Assembly (NCBI GenBank): GCA_033239525.1 | Contig: BSYO01000035.1 | Span: forward strand, 8,158,627-8,222,626 | Direction of reading: 5' to 3' | DNA: 64,000 nucleotides | Origin: Nepenthes gracilis | Lineage: Eukaryota > Streptophyta > Magnoliopsida > Caryophyllales > Nepenthaceae | Part shown: positions 23,420 through 35,598 of the stretch, piece after piece | Numbering within the stretch: the stretch's first letter is position 1 | How the letters are laid out: the number at the start of each line of letters is the position of its first letter | The notes under the pieces: generated by a model | Seen by the model: only the letters and a program-made list of their open reading frames with translations | Databases searched by the model: none | Told to the model about the DNA's origin: nothing | Translations under genes and position numbers: made by a program

Positions 23420-24158
23420 TTGATGTTACTATTCTTGCTGTTGAACGATGGAGAAGACCTAGTTGACGGAGGGAAGAGGGTCCATCAACATTATCTGATC
23501 TCGCACATTAATATATGAGTCATTGAAACCCATTAAAAACTGGATGACACAATCTTGCTGATAGTGCTCGATGAGTACTTTGAGTTTACCGCAATTACAA
23601 TCTTGGAGAGGGTCGTATATAAGAAGTTCATCCCAGATTATTTTTAATTTACCATAATATACACTTATCGAATCTTGCTTTTACAAGAGGGCTACCAGAA
23701 ATTTCTTGAGTTGAAAAATGCGTGGTCCATTTTGTTGGGTGAACCGGTCTCGTAATTCCTTCCAGATTTCGGAAGCATTATCAATGAAAGCAACATTGGA
23801 TTTAATGGATGGACTGATGGAGTTCTGAATTCAGGAAACCACCATGTCATTGCATCATCCCAAGGCTTCAAAGAGGAGGTTGGTAGAATCGATGGGTTTA
23901 GGAACAGTACTGTCAATAAACTAGAATTTGTTTTTATCCCTCAAGGCTCGATGCATGGTTCTCGACCAAGTAGAATAGTTGTCGACGGTAAGCAAATTGG
24001 CGACTAAAGTGATTACCGGACTATCACCGGCTTCTAGTCAAAAAGGGTTGGTTAGATCTGAAAGGTTTTGGAATCGAAGGGTTTGTGAGCAGTCGAGATC
24101 TGGGCTGTTATGGCTGAATGTGTGTTCGGTGTGGTGGGACGCCATGACTTTGATACCA

Positions 24159-24470
24159 TGTAAGAAACGAGACTAGAATGGAGAATGGAGAGGATGAAGA
24201 AGGAAGACGATTTTGGAAGGGAGAAAATCAATTGCGAACGTTGAAAAGAGGCGAAGCTCTGCCCTTCATTAATGCATCTGAAAATTACATTGTGTACAGG
24301 GATGGTGGGATGCCGCCACTTATAACGAAGGAAAACAAAATAACAAAAAAAGAAATAAATCTCTAATATCCTAAAATAATTATACAATATTACAAAGGAA
24401 GAAACAAAATATATATGACCTAAAATACAAATGTCTAAAAATACAAAGTTTACAAAATAGAAAGATTACA
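24159..24470 (-). repeat. LTR of the second copia element (312 bp)
   Basis: On the minus strand it starts TGTAATCTTTCTATTTTG at 24470 and ends CGTTTCTTACA at 24159, directly abutting the TGGTATCAAAG primer-binding site. The outer boundary is set by the TGTAA/TTACA inverted ends only, because no second LTR is present. Confidence 0.65.
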
Positions 24471-24879
24471 TATTTTCTAATAAGATCAAGTTATATTTAC
24501 ACTTGATGATGTCAAAATAATTAAAAATGATGGGTAAGTAGAGGATGAACTAAAATCTAATAAAATCACAACTTTAATTGCATACAACATATATTAAAGT
24601 CATAAGGGTTCTAATAAATATTCTAAAGCATTAATGTTAAGTTTTGACAAAAAATTACTAAAATACTCCTCCAAGTTTCCATAAGTAGAATTTGACTAGT
24701 CTTAACTTGAATTTAGCTTAGACTCATCCATATTAATATCTCATTGATTATTCATATTAATAACCTATTAGGTCAAAAGTGAAATAAAGTTGAGTCAAAA
24801 TACTATGATATTAGAGTTTATCTTGTCATTTAGGCAAACAATTGGCCTTAGATTATAATAAAAGCAACTATTTGGCTTC
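24471..24879. other. Spacer between copia remnants
   Basis: AT-rich, no ORF of note; likely degraded copia gag/protease sequence in plus orientation belonging to the fragment that follows, but nothing diagnostic is left. Confidence 0.35.
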
Positions 24880-25980
24880 TGTATCCTTTAATTTGGTCTA
24901 TTATGTTACTTTATTTTCTTTGTAGATGATTATTCTAGTTATATATGGACATATCTTCTAAAAAATCACTTTGATCTCTTCAATACATTTTGTAGCTTTT
25001 AAAAAAAGATAAAAACTTACTTTAAGTACACAATTAAAGTCTTCTATTTCAATAATACTCTAAAATATTATTTTACCTCTTTTTGGATGAATTTCAACAA
25101 ACATGTATTATGAATAATTGCTCATATCCTTATACTTTCTAACTAAATGATCTTGCTAAATATAAATATCATTGCATTATTGACACTATTAGTATTCTTC
25201 TCATCTGTATTTCTTTTTCTAAGTCTCTTTGGAGGGAGGCTACACTTATAGTTGTCTATATTATTAATTGAGTTTTATCTTTTACTATTTTAATCCAAAT
25301 TTCATATGAGTGTCTTTATAAAAAAAGTATTCAATTATTCAATTCACAAAATTTTTAGTTATGCCTACTATGAGTATACCAAACTTAAACCTCACTCTCA
25401 ACTTTATTACTTTCTTGATTATGATATTGAATATAAAAGCTATTCATATTACAATTCTATAGTCAAGTATCTTCATATTTTTAAGAATGTTTAGTTCTAG
25501 AAATACAAAAACTTTACTGATATTACTTCCTTTCTTTTAGGCTGTTCTCCTTCTTATTGGATTTTTACTGATCTAACCAACGATCCTTTTCTAGAATTTT
25601 TAACTAATGCAAGTCTATTGAGCTCAAATGCTATTAATGAATTTGGATGGTCTGATGCGCCAACATCATAACCATACCCTCTTTGTCATCCCCCATTGCA
25701 AATATTCGTTGTTCCAGTCAAATATGTCATTCTTCTCCTCATCTTTGTGATTATCACTTTTCTTCTACACTTGTTATTTTTTATGAGTTACACAGTTATG
25801 ATAAAGTAGACTCTTATTTTCTCTAGCATTAAGCTATAATCAAAGAGTTTGATACTCTTTATAAGACTCACACTTGTGATTTAGTGGGTCTTTCACAAAA
25901 GCTCAATTGTCTATTCACCACATTGTTCCAATTTACAAACTCAAGTTGGCCTGTTTTAAACCATCTTATATTTAAAGAGG
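24880..25980 (+). pseudogene. Third copia remnant: integrase and following region
   Basis: The plus-strand translation, with frameshifts, gives DDYSSYIWTYLLKN, a CIIDTISILLICISFSKSLW block (corresponding to IVDTARSLLLSA..P..FW in intact elements), EATLIVVYIIN and an LFILQFYSQ/EIQKLY region equivalent to GYRCYDP..KLYVSRHVVFLE. This is copia integrase C-terminal half. Heavily mutated. Confidence 0.7.
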
Positions 25981-25982
25981 TA

Positions 25983-26278
25983 TGTTAAGGATATTAAGGA
26001 TATAATATTTTTTATTATTAATAATATTATATTCTTCCTAAATTAGAATATCATTAACTTCTAATTTAAGTTACTTGTATATATTAGGATACATATATAA
26101 TATTCCTTCTAAATTAAATGATTGATATTTTTTAATTTAGATAATTTATATAATAATTATTATAATTTTTAAATTTAGATTGTCTCACCCTCTTATAAAA
26201 TAATGATCCATTGTACAGTTTTATAGAAACAAAAAAATATAAAAAAGTTTTTCTTCATTCTCTTTTCATATTTCAACA
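25983..26278 (+). repeat. Possible 3' LTR of the third copia remnant
   Basis: Starts TGTTAAGGATATTAAGGATA and ends TTTCAACA, with a TATA-like CTCTTATAAAATAAT near 26190. It lies directly after the copia coding remnant, but without RT in between and without a partner LTR, so the assignment is tentative. Confidence 0.35.
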
Positions 26279-28196
26279 GGACGACATGCAACACTCTCTA
26301 ATATTTTTATTCTTATTTTTATTTTTATTTTTATTTTTGCATTTTATCTATGTATATATTTTTTGAATAATGGAATTTAGTTGTTAAATAATTCATCAAA
26401 ACAATGAGCCGGATGTGGCATTACTTACAATGATAACAATTGTATGTAATTTTTAAATTTATGATATTACTTTTAATTATTGTGTTTGATATGGGTTTTT
26501 ACAATTATGTTGTTACTAAATGTAGACAGTGCATGGGCTATATCAAAAAATTATAAAGAATAAAAATATTATTTGAATGCCTTGATTTTTACACTGTAAA
26601 AAGGAACCCCAACCATGTTGAAGAGACAATTAAAAAATTAAGATAGGCATAGGGATTTATTGAATAATCGAATAATTTTTTAGTCTAACATAATTACATA
26701 TTAATGACTCTTCAATGATGTCAATACATTTACAAATAATACATTTTTCTTAGATTAATACTACATTTTCATCCAAATTATTTGGCCAAACAATATTAAG
26801 GTATTATATTTAAGGCTTAGAGAGTACTGATAGTAACTTTCTAGTGTTGGCCCATAGATTCTTAACTACTTTAGTCATTTTAGGAATGTTTTGTCTTAGA
26901 TTTACTTCATAATGTTTGCTTGAGTCTTTAATGATAGATGAGGATGCTAGCCAAGGTGTTGCCGTGAGTTGGGCTCATTGTTGTGTAGCCTCTGGTTATG
27001 TTTACCTCTGTTGATTGGTTTTGCCTTTTCTTTCCAATGCCATGACAGCTAGGTTGAGGCCTAAAGTATTTCTTATGTGATTCACTTTTCTTGTTGGCTT
27101 CCTCGGCAATGACATTAAACCTAGCCTCATTATCAATGCAACTAGACACTTTCAACTGCATTTTGTCATTAAAGGCATAACAGTTTCCAATTCCATGAAA
27201 ATGTGTGGATACTCTTATACCAATTTGATAAAAAATATTTCAGATTATAGGACTGCAATAATGGAGTTCAACTTCACATTGTCCATAAGGTTTGGGATAT
27301 CCAAGTTATGGCATTGAAATGGGCTAGATAATTCTCTAAGCTCTAAAATGGGACATGTTTGATGCTAGTCAAATGCCAAGGGTACCTATCATTTCTTCTG
27401 GTGGAAACAAAATGAGTTAGGAAGCTAAAGGATAGGTAAAAAAATGACCATATTGAGTTCAAATTCAGTCGATAGAATCGGGTTTGAGCATGCCTATTTT
27501 GCATTAAAGGAAAATACTAGCAGAGTATAGTGTCCCTTGGGCCCTAAAATCCAAGCTAGGTATGTAAATAATATATGTGGTTCACTTGATTTACATTTTC
27601 TTCACATGGCTTAAGGGTTGGCATTTTAAACTTCACAGAAAGAAACTATCCCAAGATCTAGACCATAAAAAATCTAACCTATGTGGACAAATTGTTTCCA
27701 TTTGTTCCTTGAGGTTTTATTTTGTAGTAGAAAATCTCTACAACATTATTTTAAAAAATGTGTATAGATATCAAATGTTTTATGAAACAAAAATATTGTG
27801 TAAGTTGCAAAAGGAAACATAGCAAGATGACAAAACTAATTACGGAGAGAACAAAATATTGAGTTTTGCAATTCGATATCTAACACAAGACAAAACATAT
27901 CTTCCCAAGATATTATGAGGGATATTAAGATAGACAGCAAAAGAGAATATATGAAGAAGGAAAGTGAAGACTGGGTGCATGGTAAGATATTGAGAAAAAA
28001 GGTGCAGAATAATCTTGAGACACAAAAAAAAAAAAAAAAGGTGTATGTGAGCTATGTTTATGGAACCTAGAAAGAAGCCTAGTACTAAATTGAGAATTTC
28101 TCAAGAAAGTGAAAGCCTACTTTTATAAGGATTCCTTATTTAGAATCAAACTGAATCATTCTAAAGATAAATATTATAGGAGACTTAGATAATTGA
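26279..28196. other. Unassigned region with weak minus-strand coding trace
   Basis: Holds a pure ttatttt-type run (26305-26340), then on the minus strand (about 27200-26820) a fairly long stretch rich in polar residues: HGIGKKRQNQSTEVNI followed by VNLRQNIPKMTKVVKNLW with a shift between. I do not recognise the family; gag-like or host pseudogene are both possible. A poly(A) run lies at 28023-28040. No other feature seen. Confidence 0.3.
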
Positions 28197-28640
28197 ATGA
28201 GATTGCATAGAAGAGTTTTGAATCAACTGGCCGTCATTTGCTATATCTCCCACATTGAGCGCAAGATGGTAGAAGAGGCTCTCAATGATGAACGTTGGAT
28301 CAATGACATGCATGATAACCAATTCGCTAGTAATGATGCATGGTATTTGGTCCTTAGTTCTAAAACACTAATTTATTGGTACTAAGCAGATTTTAATGAA
28401 TAAGTATGATGAAAATGCTATCATTACTAGGAATAATGTTGAATGGTAGCCCAAGGATATACTCATAATAAAGGATAGGATTTTGATGAGACTAGTGCCC
28501 CGATGGCTAGATTTAAATCTACAAGAATTTTATTATCAATTGCTTGCATCATTAGTTTCGAATCATATCAAATGGATGTCAAGAATACTTTTTTTTTTTT
28601 TCAAATCACATCTTTAAGATGTAGTGCATGTGAAATAACC
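28197..28640 (+). pseudogene. Sirevirus-type copia RT, N-terminal part
   Basis: Plus strand: SHIERKMVEEALNDERWIND, NDAWYLV, an IGTKW-like remnant, KARLVAKGYTQ decayed, and ARFKSTRILLSIACI..YQMDVKN. These are the opening blocks of SIRE/Sirevirus reverse transcriptase. It breaks off just before the array at 28651. The rest of a similar RT appears at 38205-38580. Confidence 0.75.
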
Positions 28641-28650
28641 CAAGGGTATG

Positions 28651-29775
28651 TGTTAGGCATATTTTTAGTTAGCATATTCCGTGACCGTGTCGGGTTATTT
28701 TCTTGGTCTCTTGTCGATGCTTTTGGACACTGCAATAACATATCGGCCTGGAAGATTTTCATCCATTTCATATCTGAAGATCTTCATCATCCAATTCCAG
28801 TGTTCCCGGCGTTTCTCATCGTCCCACATCATGTTTTTCTCACCATCCCGGGCTCAAGGCGCAAGCCAGGCACGCCTCTGGTGCCTAGCCCTCGATGAGC
28901 ACCCGAATCGGGCTTGAGCTCCGTTTTGTGCACCGAGCACTAGATGAGTGCCCAAATAGGGCTCGAGCGCCTTTTTGCGAGTCGGGCGCTCGAGCGGCGT
29001 GGGGTCTTTGCCCCGTGCCCTAGCCAGCGCCCGCCGAGTGCTCGACCAGTGCTCAAGCGGCGCAACGCTCGTGTGTCTAATGGCTCTTTATTTTTGCAAT
29101 TATTTTTGGCTCCATATATATTTATATATCTTATATTTTTTGAAACCCAAACTCTTCCAGCAGAATTTTGAGGATCTTTTCTATCTTGCAGAGCCATCTT
29201 TCTTATACTCCATTGTTGAGAAAACTTGATACGAACGCTCGCGCTCCATTGACAAAGTTTTTGCTTCTCATCGTAGTCTCCTATTTACATCTCCTTTTAT
29301 TGTGTAACCTTCGTGACTACGTCGGTGGCGTAAATATTGGGATCCAGTGAGTTCGGCAATTCAAGTGGCTCGAGAGGGAAGATTTACGTAAAGATCAAAA
29401 GGTGTCCGGTTCTATTGTCGTGGACAAATCCAATGAGTTTTTTGGTAGGGATCACAAAACGGGAGTAAGTCGGCTAAGTTAGCACATCATTATCACTCAA
29501 TTTGTAAGTTGATTTTTATAGTGCATTTCTTCCTTGGCCATTGAAACCCATAGGATTTTTCTCAATTAGCAAAGGTATCAAGTTTTTCATTCGTCACCAA
29601 AAAGCTTATCTTTTTATTATTATTATTACTTTATTTTTATACTCGTATCGCTTGTATCATCTAAAAATAAATATTCTTTACGTATATTAAATATTTAATT
29701 TTGTACTACTTCCACTAATTTATTATGAGGGTCAAAATATTTATTGTGCGATTTGGGACTGAAACAGTCATTTCA
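28651..29775 (+). repeat. Sirevirus-like LTR 1 (1125 bp)
   Basis: Starts TGTTAGGC, ends GTCATTTCA two bases before the primer-binding site. Contains a GC-rich block (about 28850-29075) with two imperfect ~50-bp units of the gagcacccgaatcgggcttgagc type. A TATA-like run follows at about 29114-29130. Confidence 0.85.
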
Positions 29776-29777
29776 AA

Positions 29778-29790
29778 TGGTATCAAAGAC
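29778..29790 (+). promoter_or_regulatory. Primer-binding site of array unit 1
   Basis: TGGTATCAAAGAC, near-match to the initiator tRNA-Met primer site, two bases after LTR1. In unit 2 the equivalent is damaged (TGGATATCAAAGAC, near 33245). Confidence 0.8.
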
Positions 29791-29812
29791 TTATCTCGAT
29801 TTGCGACCCCCG

Positions 29813-31665
29813 ATCTACATGTATACGAGTGGATTGCTCTCCATACCTCCTTTCTTTAATAGGAGCAACTATGTCTATTGGAAGGTTCGGATGAGAGCCT
29901 TCCTCAAATCTATGGATAATTGTGTGTAGACTAACACCCAAATTGGGTGGACCAACCCAAAAGTGGTGATGAACCAAAAATTCTGTCTTTGTGGTCAAAA
30001 GAAGAATTTTATGCATGCAATTGGAATAGTAAGGGATTATATTGTATTTTTATGGTCGTATTTCTTGAAGAGTTCAAACGCATATATATGTGTGAGACTG
30101 TAAAAGACGCATGAAAAATACTTGAAATAACTCATGAAGGAACCAAACTTGTAAAAAATTTAAAAATATAAATGCTAACGACCAGATTTGAAGAAATCCG
30201 TATGAAAGATAATGAAACGTTTGATGAGTTTTATGTAAAATTAAATGATATTGTGAATTTTACGTTTAATTTAGGAGAACAAATCCCTAAAAATAGAATT
30301 GTTAGAAAAGTTCTTGAATCACTCATTGAACGGTTTAGACTTACGGTCATCGCTATCTAAGAAAGTAAAGACTTTGATAAAATGAAGATCAGAGATCATG
30401 TATGATCAATCCAAACTTATGAGCACACACTTTCAGAGTTAAGGAAGCAAAAAATCAATTGCCCTAAAATCCGTTAGGGAAGAGAGAGATCGTGACTCTG
30501 ATAAAGAGTCGAATAGCAATGATGATTTTACTACATTTGTTAAAAATTTTAAAAAATTTTTGAAGAAAAATAAATCTTCATCTGACTTACTAAGTGTGGA
30601 TTTAAAACGAACTCTAAAATCTAATACGAAAGGCCGACGTGAATTTAAATAATCTAAATCTAAAGGTACCCAAAGTGTTCAATGCCACAGTGTAAAGGTT
30701 TTGGTCATTATCGTGTCGAATGTCCAAACCTTAAATGCCAACAAGGTCAAGCTTATAAAGTTAATGTGACCTTGAGTGATGACGAAAAAGAAGATGTTGA
30801 AAAATGCTCTGAAGATGACCCTGTTAAGTTTACGGCCTTTATGATCACAATGTGTGAAAATGATGATCCCTTAAAGGTAAGTCTTAAGCTATCCGATGAT
30901 TCTGGGAATGAGTCAGAATCTAATCTATATGACCTTCAAGATACTTGTGACAAATTATTTAAAGAATACCTTCAAATTAAGGAAACGAATGTGTCACTCA
31001 ATTACAAACTAATTAAAATGGAAAAAGAAAAATTAGTTCTAAAATCCAAGTTAGACACAAAAGTTCAAGAAGTTGAGAATTTGAAAAGTTCTTTTATTGA
31101 ACAAATCACAATTCTTGAATCTGATTTAGAGGTTGTTCGAAATGATTTGAAATAATTTTCAAATGGGTTTAAAAAATTGGACCATATACTCAGTTTGGAA
31201 AAAATAAGAGGAAATAAAATCGGGTTGGATTATTCTTAAAATAATTTAAAATTCACTGATAATTCTAAAACTGTATTTGTCCAACCCACGTCCCTCCCTA
31301 GACAAAACAATCCCTCATCTGCTCATATTGACAAAGTGTCCAGCGGTTTGCCAAAGAAGGATACTAATATCCAAAACTATCAAAATTTAACGAGTATGAA
31401 AAAGTTTCATCCTAATTCCACCAGGAAGCAAATGTACCCTTCTGATGGCTATGGAAAATTTGTTCCAACGTGCCATAGATGTTGAATTATTAGCTATATT
31501 CGTCCCCACTACCCCGTATCATTACGACAAAATAAGTATTGGCAAAGCTTTAAGATAGAATATCTCATTCACCACATCCAATATCTGAATGATCAAGTGA
31601 TGAATTTAAACAACGCCATAAAATGTGGTAAGAAATTGTGGATCAAGAAGAGTAAGTTCTAGTAC
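29813..31665 (+). pseudogene. Sirevirus-like gag, unit 1
   Basis: Pieces in order: N-terminal RSNYVYWKVRMRAFLKSMD (29865-29925), UBN2 core RFEEIRMKDNETFDEFYVKL (30181-30240) and PKNRIVRKVLESL, zinc knuckle with the first Cys lost to a 1-nt deletion (QCKGFGHYRVECP, 30688 on), an acidic DDEKEDVEKCSEDD segment, a coiled-coil rich in Lys/Glu/Leu (about 30950-31150), and a second knuckle CHRC*IISYIRPHYP with an in-frame stop (about 31475). Then KKLWIKKSK and a stop near 31662. Capsid role by family; non-functional here. Confidence 0.85.
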
Positions 31666-31683
31666 CCTTTGGTCATTCGTGAC

Positions 31684-31754
31684 AAAAAGGGGGAGTAAAC
31701 CTCTACCATAGAAAAATGTCTCACTATGTGGTTTGAGGGGGAGATAGGGGGAGG
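31684..31754 (+). promoter_or_regulatory. Repeated polypurine-tract-like motifs, unit 1
   Basis: AAAAAGGGGGAG at 31684-31695 and GAGGGGGAGATAGGGGGAGG at 31736-31754 precede the true tract at 32079-32091 (AAAGTGGGAGAT). Multiplied purine tracts upstream of the 3' LTR are a known hallmark of Sireviruses. Confidence 0.65.
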
Positions 31755-32091
31755 TTATTCTTAATAAAGAGAGTTTTCGTTTTGTCCTTCTTTTTTGCTT
31801 ATGTGTAGTTACCTCCTATTATTGTATTTTTGCTATTTCTGCGCTAACCATGTCTGTCTAGGAATAATGTTGAATGGTGTGTATAAGGATATGGCCAATA
31901 AAAGTTTGGATTTTTGTAATTCATTGTACTATGTCAATTGTCTCATGGCGTCTTGTATTTTATTATGCTTATGTGTTTCTTCATTGAAGTAGATTTTATA
32001 TCAAATGGTTCTCAAGAATACTTTTTTTCAAATTCTCTTATATTTTTTTATTTTTTGATGGGTTTTGTGTGAAATTGTCAAAGTGGGAGAT

Positions 32092-33241
32092 TGTTAGGCA
32101 TATTTTTAGTTGGCATATTCTGTGACCGTGTCGGGTTGTTTACTCGATCTCTTGTCGATGCTTTTGGACACTGCGACAACATATTAACCGGAAGATTTTC
32201 ATCCATTTCATACTTGAAGATCGTCATCATCCAATTCTAGTGTTCCCGGCATTTCTCATCGTCCCACATCATGTTTTTCTCACCATCCCGGGCTCAAAGC
32301 GTGTGACGGAGCGGCACGCCTTTTTTTTTGTCCTCAATGAGCACATCAAATCGGGCTTGAGCAATTGAAAACCCGAAGTAAACCAGATGAGTGTGCAAGG
32401 GCTCAAGCACTTTTTGCGATGCCGGGCGCTCAGGGGCGTATACTTTTGCCATGATAAGTATAGCGGAAGTTATTCTAACATTCGACGGAAGCATTCATAT
32501 TCATTCCAAAATATTAATGGCTCTTTATTTTTGCAAAAATATTTAACCATAGAAGTCCATATCATTCTTATATTTTTCAAAAAACCCAAGGTCTTCTAAT
32601 AATCCTTTTGAGAAGCTCTAATCTCTTGCAAAGCCATCTTTCTTATACTCCATTGTTGAGTTCTAAAACTTTATTTGAACGGGGTGCTCCATTGACAAAG
32701 TTTTTTCTTCTCATTGTAGTTTACCTATTTATATCAAAATTTTTATCGTTTAACCTTCATGATATAACATCGGTGGCGTGAATGTTTAATCAAACGATAT
32801 TAAATCTCAAGTTTATAAAGAGGGAATATTTACGTGAAGACAATAACTATAAACTCCATTGATGCATGGTAAAATCCAATAACAATCCTTGGTAAGGATC
32901 ACATTGTCAGTATTTTCTCAGATTAGCGATTCTTTATCATCTTTTGAGCTGTAAGTTAATTTTTATCTTTTATTTCTTCTTAACAATTTCAAAGCCTATT
33001 GGATTTTTCCCTATTAGCGGAAAGGAATGATCAAGTTTTTCATTCGTCCACCAAAAACTTATCTTTTAATTATTATTATTACTTTATTTTTATACTCGTG
33101 CCACCCGAAGGTTGTATCATTTAAAATAAATATCCCATCTCGAGGGATATTAAATATTTAACCGAAGATCGACCTATCATGTAATTTATTATGAGGGTCA
33201 AAATATTTATTGCCGCGATTTTGGACCTAAATGGTCATTTT
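32092..33241 (+). repeat. Sirevirus-like LTR 2, middle copy, patchily divergent
   Basis: Same start (TGTTAGGCATATTTTTAGTTGG) and overall order as LTR1 and LTR3, but with scattered 10-25 bp blocks that match neither, for example in 32290-32510 and 33100-33180. LTR1 and LTR3 look more alike than either is to this copy. It serves as 3' LTR of unit 1 and 5' LTR of unit 2. Confidence 0.8.
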
Positions 33242-33259
33242 AATTGGATATCAAAGACT

Positions 33260-35189
33260 TACCTCGAAGGTCGGCCTATCATGTCATATATATATATCCC
33301 ATCTGGATTGCCTCCGTGTACCTTCCTTCTTTGATGGGAGCATGTTACCTATTGGAAGGTTCTTGAGGATGAGAACCTTTCTCAAATCTATGAATGAGCG
33401 TGTGTGGGCTAGCCACCGTAAGTAGACTCAAGGCAAAAGTGGTGATGAACTAAAAGTTATCTTTGTGGTCAAAAGTCCCAAAAGAACTTGATGCGTAAAT
33501 ACTTCCTTCATAAATGCCATTTACATGCTATTTTTATGATCGTATCTCTCAAGAGTTGAAACACATATCTATGTTTATCAACAAAAGACGAGTTCAAGAA
33601 AATACTTGAAATAACTTTTAAAGGAACTAAACTTGTAAAAACTTTCAAAATTATAAATGTTTGGACGGAGTGCCAAATTAAAAAGAAATTTGTATGAAAG
33701 ATGATGAAACGTTCGATGAGTTCTATATACAATTAAATGATATTGTGAATTTCACGTTTAACTTAGGAGAATGAATCCCTAAAAATAGAATTGTTAGAAA
33801 AGTTCTTAGATCACTGAACGGTTTAGATGTAAGGTCACCGCTATCAAAGAAAGTAAAGACCTTGATAAAATGAAAATCGAAGAACATGTAGGATCCTTCA
33901 AACTTATGAGTACATACTTTCACAGTTATGGAAGTAAAAAATCAATTGCCCTAAAATCCGTTAGGGAAGAGAGAGATCATTTCTCTTAAAGAGGAGTCGA
34001 AAAGATGGATAATTTTATTACATTTGTTAAAAATTTTAAAAAATTTTGAAGAAAAAAATCTTCATTTTCGACTTACCAAGTGTGGATTTAAAGGAACGGA
34101 AAACTTGATACAAAATCTAATGTCCAAAACGTGAATTTAAATCTTAAAGTATCCAAAATGTTAAATGCCACGAGTGTCAAGGTTTTGGTCATTATCGTAT
34201 CGAATGTCCAAACCTTAAACGCCAATAAGGTCAAGCCTACAAAGCTAATGTGACCTTAAGTGGTGACAAAGAAGAAAATGTTGAAAAATGCTCTAAAGAT
34301 GGCCCTGTTAAGTATATGACCTGTATGATCTCAACGTGTGAAAATGATGATCCCTTAGAGAAAAATTTTAAGCTATCCGATAACTCTGAGAACAAGTTAA
34401 AATCTAATCTGTATGACCTTCAAGATGCTTATAACAAATTATTTAAAGAATACCTTCAAATTAAGAAAACGAATGTATTACTCAAGCACAAACTGATTAA
34501 AATAGAAAAAGAAAAATTAGTTCTAAAATCTGCATTAGATACAAAAGTTCAAGAAGTTGAGAACTTGAAAAGTTCTTTTACTGAACAAATCACAACTCTT
34601 AAATCTGATTTAGAGGCTGTTCGAAATGACTTGAAATAATTTTCAAATGGGTTTAAAAAATTGGACCATATGTTCAATTTGGAAAAAATAAGAGAAAATA
34701 AAATCAAGGGGTTGGGTTATTTTGAAAATATTTTTTAAAATTCGGAGTTAATTCTAAAACTATATTTGTCCAACCCAGTTCCTTTTAGACAAAACAATCC
34801 CTCGTTCAATTTTCATGTACCAAGTGTCATTTTGTTGTAGAAAGAAGGATATTTAATATCCAAAACTATCAAACTTTAAAACGAGTATAAAAAAGTTTCA
34901 TCTTAATTCCACAAGGAAGCAAATGTACTCTTCTGATAGCTATGCCAAATTTGTTCCAACGTGCCATAGATGTGGAATTATTGGCCATATTCGTCCCCAT
35001 TACCCCATATCATTACGACAAAATAAGTCTCGGCAAAACTTTAAGATAGAACATCTCATTCACCACATCCAACATCTAAATGATCAAGTGATGAATTTAA
35101 GCAACGCCATAAAATGTGGTAAGAAATTGTGGATCAAGAAAAGTGAGCTCTATTACTTTTTGATTATTCGTGACAAAAAGGCGGAGTAG
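33260..35189 (+). pseudogene. Sirevirus-like gag, unit 2
   Basis: Same order as unit 1. The first zinc knuckle is intact in sequence: C-H-E-C-Q-G-F-G-H-Y-R-I-E-C at 34166-34207. The coiled-coil region is open from 34250 to 34639. The second knuckle CHRCGIIGHIRPHYP (about 34961-35004) lacks the stop seen in unit 1 but has His where the last Cys is expected. Ends KKLWIKKSEL plus a short tail and stop at 35189. N-terminal and UBN2 parts are broken by several indels. Confidence 0.85.
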
Positions 35190-35598
35190 ATCTCTACCAT
35201 AGAAAAATATCTCACTATGTGGCTTGAGGGGGAGATAGGGGGAGGTTATTCTTGATAGGGGGAGTTTTCTTTTTGTCCTTGTTTTTTGCTTATGTGTAGT
35301 TATCTCCTACTATTGTGTTTTTGCTATTTTTGTACTAATTGTGTTTGTCCAGGAATAGCAGTTCTTCCCTGGTGCACAGTAGGTGGCCACTTTTGAAGTT
35401 TGGATTTTTGTAATTCATTGTATTGTATCAATTGTCTCAATGCGTCTTAAATTTTATTATGTCTATGTGTTTCTTTTACTAGGAGTAGATTTTTATGTAT
35501 ACGGGTTCTATATCGGTGGTATCTAATCCCGTAATTGTCTTGTATTTTTTTTATATTTTTTGTTTGGGTTTTGTCACGGAATTGTCAAAGTGGGAGAT

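Larger units (their letters stand above)
22117..24158 (-). mobile_element. Second copia element, 5' part (gag to integrase), decayed
   Basis: Minus strand, from the LTR at 24159-24470 inward: primer-binding site TGGTATCAAAGTC (24158-24146) immediately next to the LTR, gag N-terminal part (about 24130-23690, with SVTNALITW-like and FIDGT-like remnants), gag zinc region with two CCHC-like motifs (CVHCRVSGHTLQQC, CAHCHKPGHVIDKC; about 23320-23200), protease with the mutated box WILNTRATDHM (about 22870-22835; WILDTGATDHM expected), and the gag-pre-integrase/integrase start (LWHYRLGHIS, CSICYMAKQHRL, LFDVVHCDLWG; 22450-22230). It stops inside the integrase at about 22117. RT and the 3' LTR are missing here. 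Confidence 0.85.
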
